The notes under the pieces were generated by a model. The model ran no database searches, was not told where the DNA came from, and was given only the letters and a program-made list of their open reading frames with translations. Below are positions 1-5,091 of a stretch of 6,716 bases of DNA, piece after piece (position 1 is the stretch's first letter; every line of letters begins with the position of its first letter). The DNA comes from Candidatus Hydrogenedentota bacterium (GTDB lineage Bacteria; Hydrogenedentota; Hydrogenedentia; Hydrogenedentales; SLHB01), in NCBI GenBank assembly GCA_022706165.1, contig JAKJDA010000166.1:1-6716 (forward strand), given 5' to 3'. The position numbers and the translations under genes were made by a program.

Positions 1-1407
1 CCGCCCTGGGCACATTTTTCAGGAATAGGCGGCACGGCCATGGTGGCAGGTGCGCGCCTTGCGCTTGAAGCAGGCTGGAATATCCGGGGAAGCGATCTGC
101 CCCTATACCCGCCGACTTCGGAAATGGTAAAGGCGCTGGGGGTTCCGGTAGCGACGGAATACGCGGCGGCGAATCTCGATTGGGATCCGGATGTCGTGAT
201 CATCGGCAATGCGCTCAGCCGCGGCAATCCGGAAGTCGAGGCGGCCCTCGAACGGCGCCTGCATATCGTCAGCCTCCCCGAATGGCTTAAAGACGTCGTA
301 TTGCGCCGCAGACGGCCCATTGCCATATGCGGCACCCACGGCAAGACAACGACCACGGCCTTGACGGCCTTTCTGCTCGACAGGGCAGGCGCCGCGCCCG
401 GATTCCTAATCGGCGGCGAACCCTTGGATTTCCCCCATTCCGCGCGCCTGAGCGATGAAGGCTCCCCATTCGTCATCGAAGGAGACGAATACGACACGGC
501 TTTCTTCGATAAACGCGCAAAATTCCTCCACTACCTGCCCGAGATCGCTGTCGTTACCTCCATAGAATTCGATCACGGCGATATCTACGACGACCTGGCA
601 GGAATCGAACGGGCCTTCCGCCTCATGCTGCGGCAACTGCCCCAAACCGGATCGCTCGCGATCTGCGCCGACAGCCCGGAAGCCCTAGCGTTGCGCCCAC
701 ACGCCCCCTGCCGCACCCTCACGTATGGCTTCGCACAGAACGCCGATTTCCGCGGCGAAATCGCCCATGTCGCGAGCGGGCTTCTGTCCCTCCGAACGTG
801 GCGCCACGGCAAGCGATGGGGCGAATTTCGCGTGCCCTTGACAGGACGCCATAACGCCCAAAACGCCCTGGCGGCCCTGGCAGTCGCAAGCATAATCGGC
901 TGCGCCCCGGATGCATTGCGCCAAGCCATGCCTGATTTCAAAGGCGTTCGCCGAAGAATGGAAATATTCGCGGAACACAACGGCATCACGTTTGTTGACG
1001 ACTTCGCGCATCATCCGACAGCCATCCGCGAAACCATCGCCGCCGCACGCATGCGCTGGCCCGCGGCGCGCCTCTGGGCGATCTTCGAGCCGCGTTCGAA
1101 CACCACCGTAACCAACCGCTTCCAGGGCGAACTGCGCGAAGCATTCGCCCAAGCCGACATCATTCGCATAGGTCCCCTTCACCGCGCAGAACGCCTCCCC
1201 GAGGACCAGCGCCTTGACCGCACGACCCTGACCAAAGATCTCCAATCCGCCGGACGCGACGCGCAGGCCGTGGACGCCATCGAGGAAATCGTCGCCGGGA
1301 TTCTCGAAAAGACGCAGACGGGCGACGTTGTGCTATTCCTGAGCAATGGCGCGTTTGGAGACATTTTCAATCGCGTAAAACAGGCATTAGGAAGCGCGTC
1401 CGAATGA
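1..1407 (+). CDS. mpl: UDP-N-acetylmuramate:L-alanyl-gamma-D-glutamyl-meso-diaminopimelate ligase (Mpl), 5' partial
   Basis: Mpl is a cytoplasmic Mur-family ligase that uses ATP to join recycled L-Ala-gamma-D-Glu-meso-DAP tripeptide to UDP-MurNAc, returning it to peptidoglycan synthesis. The frame is open from base 1, and the codons before the ATG at 40 read AHFSGIGGTAM, the conserved N-terminal nucleotide-binding glycine motif. The true start therefore lies just outside the window and the ATG at 40 is internal. Counting that ATG as residue 1, the visible signatures are the P-loop GTHGKTTTT (98-106), the Mpl-type stretch EGDEYDTAFFDKR (148-159), EFDHGDIYDDL (176-186), GRHNAQNALAA (269-279), FKGVRRRMEIF (300-310), DDFAHHPTAIRET (320-332), FEPRSNTT (349-356) and a C-terminal SNGAFGDI (435-442). 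DEYDTAFFDKR and the HHPTAI region favour Mpl over MurC. The visible length of about 468 residues matches the family. The stop codon overlaps the start of the next gene. Confidence 0.95.
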   Translation, partial: PPWAHFSGIGGTAMVAGARLALEAGWNIRGSDLPLYPPTSEMVKALGVPVATEYAAANLDWDPDVVIIGNALSRGNPEVEAALERRLHIVSLPEWLKDVVLRRRRPIAICGTHGKTTTTALTAFLLDRAGAAPGFLIGGEPLDFPHSARLSDEGSPFVIEGDEYDTAFFDKRAKFLHYLPEIAVVTSIEFDHGDIYDDLAGIERAFRLMLRQLPQTGSLAICADSPEALALRPHAPCRTLTYGFAQNADFRGEIAHVASGLLSLRTWRHGKRWGEFRVPLTGRHNAQNALAALAVASIIGCAPDALRQAMPDFKGVRRRMEIFAEHNGITFVDDFAHHPTAIRETIAAARMRWPAARLWAIFEPRSNTTVTNRFQGELREAFAQADIIRIGPLHRAERLPEDQRLDRTTLTKDLQSAGRDAQAVDAIEEIVAGILEKTQTGDVVLFLSNGAFGDIFNRVKQALGSASE

Positions 1408-1856
1408 CGTGGAGACATGCCGTGCAACCGTTCGATCACGACTATGCCGAAAGCTTGCTGCTTCGCGTGGGACGCATCCCCGCCGACGCCAAGCCCGCGT
1501 GGGGAACGCTCACCCGCGATGGCCTTGTGGCGCACCTAGCCGACGCCCTCCGCTACGCCATGCGACGATCGCCTGCGCTTCCCTTCTCCGGAAACTGGTT
1601 TTCCACGCACATCATCGGTCCCCTTATCATCAACGGCATCGCGCCAATGCCCAAAAACGTCAAAGGCGTCCGACTTCCCAGCGCGCCATGCGACATTGAA
1701 GGGCTTCACGCACTCCTCGATGAGTATCTGCATCGTGTGCAATCCGGCGACCTCAATCCCCCTCTCCACCCGTTCTTCGGAGACATCGGCGTCGACAAAT
1801 GGGCCAAGCTTCACGTGGTGCATTTCGAGCACCATCTGCGGCAATTCGGCGTATAG
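1404..1856 (+). CDS. DUF1569 family protein (DinB-like four-helix fold)
   Basis: A 150-residue protein whose C-terminus reads LHPFFGDIGVDKWAKL (121-136) followed by HFEHHLRQFGV (140-150). This is the typical end of DUF1569 proteins, a branch of the DinB/YfiT-like metal-binding four-helix-bundle superfamily. His44, in a helix reading GLVAHLADALR (40-50), together with His140, His143 or His144 could form the usual metal-binding triad; this is inferred from fold knowledge. The biochemical role of DUF1569 is unknown. Related DinB-like enzymes include thiol-dependent transferases, but nothing here fixes a substrate. No signal peptide or membrane segment is evident, so it should be cytoplasmic. The ATG overlaps the mpl stop as ATGA, suggesting translational coupling; AGGA at 1389-1392 is a rather distant Shine-Dalgarno. 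An in-frame GTG at 1422 with GGAG at 1411-1414 is a credible alternative start (144 residues). Confidence 0.8.
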   Translation: MTWRHAVQPFDHDYAESLLLRVGRIPADAKPAWGTLTRDGLVAHLADALRYAMRRSPALPFSGNWFSTHIIGPLIINGIAPMPKNVKGVRLPSAPCDIEGLHALLDEYLHRVQSGDLNPPLHPFFGDIGVDKWAKLHVVHFEHHLRQFGV

Positions 1857-1903
1857 CGGCATCAACCAACAACCCCTCGCGCTCCTCCGCCCAAATCCGC
1901 CGG

Positions 1904-1932
1904 TTGTGTCACCCGCAAAGATGCGCTAGAGT
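1904..1932 (+). promoter_or_regulatory. Candidate sigma70-like promoter
   Basis: TTGTGT (1904-1909) and TAGAGT (1927-1932) are separated by exactly 17 bp and resemble -35 and -10 hexamers (4 of 6 matches to consensus each). The site lies in the 125-bp gap between the DUF1569 gene and the glycosidase-like gene and would give a leader of roughly 40-45 nt. It would allow the large gene to be transcribed separately from mpl. No operator or riboswitch structure was recognised. The call rests only on hexamer match and spacing, which occur by chance fairly often. Confidence 0.4.
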
Positions 1933-1970
1933 ATGCACCGCCTGTTGTTTCGAGCACATACCAAATCAAA

Positions 1971-1974
1971 AGGA
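1971..1974 (+). promoter_or_regulatory. Ribosome binding site fixing the start at 1982
   Basis: AGGA preceded by AAA lies 7 bases before the ATG at 1982. This supports that codon over the ATG at 1799, which lies inside the DUF1569 gene in another frame and would add 61 residues of Arg/Ala/Ser-rich, non-protein-like sequence. Confidence 0.75.
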
Positions 1975-1981
1975 ACCGGTC

Positions 1982-4414
1982 ATGGCTACGCAGAAAAAGA
2001 GCGACGGACGCAAGCCGTTGCGGCGCAAGATCTCCCCCGATAACCCACTCATCATCTTTCAGACGAATAACCGCTTTGGTGATTCGGACGAAGGTTTCGG
2101 CAAGGGCGACCTATACAAAGAAGCCACGCGCCACGGCCGCGAAGTCGTGCGCGCTTTCAAAGAAGCAGTGCCCGAGGAACTCAAGCCCTACGTCTACCTT
2201 GAGGTCAACGCACGACTGCGTGACCACGACAAGCGCCTCGAAGTCATGCGCCGCATCTTCGAGCCGATCGAGGAAGCTGGCATCCCGTGCGATTTCCAGG
2301 TCTGCGACCCTCATGATATCTACACACTCGACCCGGAACGTATCGAACGCATCCTGACCGAGTTCGGCTGCGTGCGTTCCATCTGCATCGCGGAGAACGA
2401 CTATGAGCACTACGCGACGTTCAACGTGCCGCGCTATGCGATGTCGCCGTATGCGCGCTATGCCATCGACGCCATCGAAATGGCCGCGCGGCATGGCCGC
2501 CACATCGTCTTCAGCGAGCAGACCGTCAAGCTGATGCACGTCGGTGCGGATGTCCTGAACCAGCCGATGCTCGAAACCATGCGCAAATACAAGGAGTACA
2601 TCATCCCCATCAACGAGCACCTCGGCCCGCAGCATTTCGCGCGGCAGACCTCGGTGTGGGGGTTGTGGCTGTCGGAGGTGGCCGACCAGTGGGGCGTCGA
2701 GCCGCAGTCATGGTGGTTCGAGAACGCGCGCATGATCGAGCCGGGCGTCTTCGGACAAAGCGAACCGAACAACACCCGCATCATGCCGCCGCCGCTATAC
2801 CGCGCGATGATTCTGCAGGGCGCGATGATGGGCGCAACGGTCTTCGACTTCGAACCGTTCTGGGACCTCTTTGATTACGACAACTCGCGTTGCTTCCGGG
2901 AGGTCATCGCCCCGACACTCATCGAGGTGATCCAGCGCAAATTGATCCCGACCAAGGAGCAGGTCATGGCAAAGGCCAAAGTGGCCTACCAGTACGAACT
3001 CTGCAAAGACATCAACCAATTCTATGACATTTTGAAGGACGTGGACTATTACCACGCGGAAGGCTATCTCGCGCGCGCGGCATACGGCGTGTACGAGCGG
3101 TTCATGGAGCACGAGTACATCCCTAACAAGGATCGCAACTACTTTATCCCGCTGCTGCCGCCGTCGACTTCGAAAACCGTGCTCGACAAGTTCGAGAAGG
3201 TCATCAAACAGGGCGAATGTTCCAGCGAAGAGGCCTACGAGGCCCTGTTGCGCAAGTACCACACCAAGCGCGACGGCGCGGGCACGGCCAGCATCATGAG
3301 CATGAACGGCTATACCTACGTGAACCAGTCGCACGAGAATCTCTACGAGCGCCAGACCTACAGCATCGACCTGCCCAAACCAGTCCGCGGCATTACTGCC
3401 ACGCGCACGGACAAGGGCATCGAGCTGAGTTGGCCCGCCGATTCCGGTGCGACCACGTACCACATCCACCGTGCCGAGGGCGAGTGCGTCGTGCGGCCGG
3501 TGTCTGCCGACCCATACATTTGGACCGCGCCGAAGGAGGAACTCGAAGACCCTGAGATGTTCAATGTCATGTCCGTCTACGAGGATCCGACCAAGGCCAA
3601 CGCGAAGGCCGCGCCGCCCAAGGCCAACGACTTGTTGCCGGAGATCGGCCAGTCGAAAAAAGCGGCCTATGTCGATACAACCGCGAAGAAAAACACGACG
3701 TACACCTATACGGTCACCGCAACGACCAAGACGATGGAACGGCGCGACGGGACGGTGAACTACCTCGACTATTTCGTGTTCAGCCAATCCCAGAGCCTCG
3801 CGGCGGAAGAAGTGACCGTGCCCGCAAAAGGCGAGGCCGTTGCGCGCGCGATAGTCGAGCCGGAAGACCCGCGCCCGGCGAGTCAGGTATGGCACCCAAT
3901 CCTTACCGGCGCAGAAGGCCCCCATAAGCGCATCGCCCTCGAGATCGTGCAGCGTCTCGACGAGTTCAAGGCCGCCTACGACGGTGCGAATTGGCGCCGC
4001 ATCACGGACCTCTACTCATCGCGCTACCAGGATCCGAACGGCTTTCACCGCGAATACGTGGGGCGCGCCTGGAAATGGTGGTTCTTCCGTAGCAACTCAT
4101 TCTGCTACTTGCGACAGATTCGCCAATGGTTTTTCGACGATTACGCCGAGACCGGCGAAGTCCGTGTGCACATGTTCAGCTTGTGCCGCGCATTGCGCAA
4201 GGATGATCGCCCCTTCGGCTCGGGCTACGGTGGCACCATCCGCATCCCGCGCAACAAGCACGAGGACGTGACGTTCACGTGGTCGAAGGATGCCGACGGC
4301 GTCTGGCGTATCATCCACACCGAGCCGGCCCTGCCGTGCTTCGAGGAAATGTTGTGGAACAGTCGCGGCGGCGACAACAAGACCGCGAAGCTCAGGCCAG
4401 GCATTGATGATTGA
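1982..4414 (+). CDS. Glycoside hydrolase family 98-like protein with Fn3-like and C-terminal NTF2-like domains
   Basis: An 810-residue multidomain protein, named from remembered family patterns rather than a search. Residues about 20-400 look like a (beta/alpha)8 barrel of GH98 type, a family containing endo-beta-galactosidases that cleave blood-group glycans. Supporting pieces are CIAENDYEHY (135-144), which may hold the acid residue (E139), HGRHIVFSEQT (171-181), SVWGLWLSEVADQWGVEPQS (224-243), MMGATVFDFEPFWD (282-295), LIPTKEQVMAKAKVAYQ (321-337) and NYFIPLLPP (386-394). Residues about 466-613 form an Fn3-like domain: ELSWPADSGATTYHIHRAEG (481-500) supplies the first half and DTTAKKNTTYTYTVTATT (565-582) the second, with about 60 Lys/Ala/Pro-rich residues between. 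Residues about 648-795 resemble an NTF2/SnoaL domain (AAYDGANWRRITDLYSSRYQ, 664-683; DGVWRIIHTEP, 772-782). The N-terminus, MATQKKSDGRKPLRRK, is basic with no hydrophobic core, so no classical secretion signal is seen. The substrate and even hydrolase activity are unproven. Confidence 0.6.
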   Translation: MATQKKSDGRKPLRRKISPDNPLIIFQTNNRFGDSDEGFGKGDLYKEATRHGREVVRAFKEAVPEELKPYVYLEVNARLRDHDKRLEVMRRIFEPIEEAGIPCDFQVCDPHDIYTLDPERIERILTEFGCVRSICIAENDYEHYATFNVPRYAMSPYARYAIDAIEMAARHGRHIVFSEQTVKLMHVGADVLNQPMLETMRKYKEYIIPINEHLGPQHFARQTSVWGLWLSEVADQWGVEPQSWWFENARMIEPGVFGQSEPNNTRIMPPPLYRAMILQGAMMGATVFDFEPFWDLFDYDNSRCFREVIAPTLIEVIQRKLIPTKEQVMAKAKVAYQYELCKDINQFYDILKDVDYYHAEGYLARAAYGVYERFMEHEYIPNKDRNYFIPLLPPSTSKTVLDKFEKVIKQGECSSEEAYEALLRKYHTKRDGAGTASIMSMNGYTYVNQSHENLYERQTYSIDLPKPVRGITATRTDKGIELSWPADSGATTYHIHRAEGECVVRPVSADPYIWTAPKEELEDPEMFNVMSVYEDPTKANAKAAPPKANDLLPEIGQSKKAAYVDTTAKKNTTYTYTVTATTKTMERRDGTVNYLDYFVFSQSQSLAAEEVTVPAKGEAVARAIVEPEDPRPASQVWHPILTGAEGPHKRIALEIVQRLDEFKAAYDGANWRRITDLYSSRYQDPNGFHREYVGRAWKWWFFRSNSFCYLRQIRQWFFDDYAETGEVRVHMFSLCRALRKDDRPFGSGYGGTIRIPRNKHEDVTFTWSKDADGVWRIIHTEPALPCFEEMLWNSRGGDNKTAKLRPGIDD

Positions 4415-4526
4415 GAAAACCAATTAGCAGGCAGGATTAGTAATTCTATGCCAATCGCTGCGAAAAATTCGCGACGACGCAGGAGGACTGCTTCGACATG
4501 CCGTCACTGCAACGCAACGTTGCTTG
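4415..4526. other. Convergent intergenic spacer
   Basis: This 112-bp stretch lies between the 3' ends of the glycosidase-like gene and the Nudix gene. It holds a short inverted repeat GCGAA-AAA-TTCGC (4460-4472) and a second one GCAAC-GCAAC-GTTGC (4509-4523). Neither is followed by a T-tract on either strand, so neither makes a convincing intrinsic terminator, though either could weakly stop transcription where the two units collide. No open frame, RNA gene or other signal was recognised. Confidence 0.5.
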
Positions 4527-5072
4527 TCACGACCGACTTCTCAAATAGCGTTCTGCCCGCAGCAGGGCGATGATAGAAACGGCATCGGTGATCTCGTTCG
4601 CATCGACCATGGCAAGCGCCTGTGCAAACGGCATCTTCCTGACGCACAACAACTCGGTCTCGTCCGGATCGGCATCGGTCTCCGTCAGGTCTTCCGCGAG
4701 AAATACATAGCCGGTTTCAGAAGAAATGCAATTGCTAAGATGAATCGCCCCCCCAAGCGGCGTCCACGTTCGCGCCACAATCCCCGCCTCCTCGCGCAGT
4801 TCGCGTTGGATAGCCGTCAACGGATCCTCGCCCTCCTCGGCGCCGCCCTCGGGCACTTCCCACGAATAACAGTCGAGCGGGTATCGATACTGTCCAACGA
4901 GATAGACCTCGCCGTCTCCCGTCATCGCAACAGCGCCCGTCGCGATGCGCGTCTCGACGACGCCATAGATGCCGGGCCGCCCGTCGGGACGCGTCACTTG
5001 GTCCTCGCGAACGGAAAACCACGGGTTCCTGTAAATGGGCTTGGACGATAGTGTTTTCCACGGGTTGTGCAT
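4527..5072 (-). CDS. Nudix hydrolase, ADP-ribose pyrophosphatase type
   Basis: A cytoplasmic 181-residue hydrolase expected to split a nucleoside diphosphate linked to another moiety, most likely ADP-ribose or a nucleotide sugar, using divalent metal. The Nudix box is complete: G76-x5-E82-x7-R90-E91-L92-x-E94-E95-x-G97-I98. It is preceded by GQYRYPLDCYSWEVPEGG (60-77), whose QYRYP and WE-P-G elements are characteristic of the ADPRase branch. The N-terminal strands (KPIYRNPWFSVREDQVTRPDG, 11-31, shortened in function to a dimer-forming sheet in relatives) also fit. The ATG at 5072 was chosen because AGAAGGAA lies just before it and homology starts there; the open frame runs up to 5192, but that part is antisense-side overlap with the upstream gene. 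It lies 19 bp behind the RACo-type gene on the same strand, so the two are probably co-transcribed. The exact substrate cannot be read from the sequence. Confidence 0.92.
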   Translation of the reverse strand: MHNPWKTLSSKPIYRNPWFSVREDQVTRPDGRPGIYGVVETRIATGAVAMTGDGEVYLVGQYRYPLDCYSWEVPEGGAEEGEDPLTAIQRELREEAGIVARTWTPLGGAIHLSNCISSETGYVFLAEDLTETDADPDETELLCVRKMPFAQALAMVDANEITDAVSIIALLRAERYLRSRS

Positions 5073-5076
5073 TAAG

Positions 5077-5084
5077 TTCCTTCT
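5077..5084 (-). promoter_or_regulatory. Ribosome binding site of the Nudix gene
   Basis: On the minus strand AGAAGGAA is followed by CTTA and then the ATG at 5072. It fills most of the 19-bp gap after the stop of the upstream gene and decides the start in favour of 5072 over the longer frame beginning at 5192. Confidence 0.75.
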
Positions 5085-5091
5085 GGCAGCG

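Noticed and set aside
685..1245. 186-codon open frame antisense to mpl
   Set aside because: It covers conserved Mpl motifs on the sense strand and shows no family signature of its own.
1799..1981. Longer start for the 810-residue gene (61 extra residues)
   Set aside because: The extension overlaps the end of the DUF1569 gene in another frame, is Arg/Ala/Ser-rich with no signal-peptide character, and the ATG at 1982 has a well-spaced AGGA.
2795..3925. 376-codon open frame antisense to the glycosidase-like gene
   Set aside because: Val/Arg/Asp/His-rich composition with no recognisable motif, typical of the reverse complement of a GC-rich gene; the sense frame has clear domain patterns.
4460..4523. 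Intrinsic terminators in the convergent spacer
   Set aside because: The inverted repeats have only 5-bp stems and no T-tract on either strand; they are noted in the spacer entry but not called as terminators.
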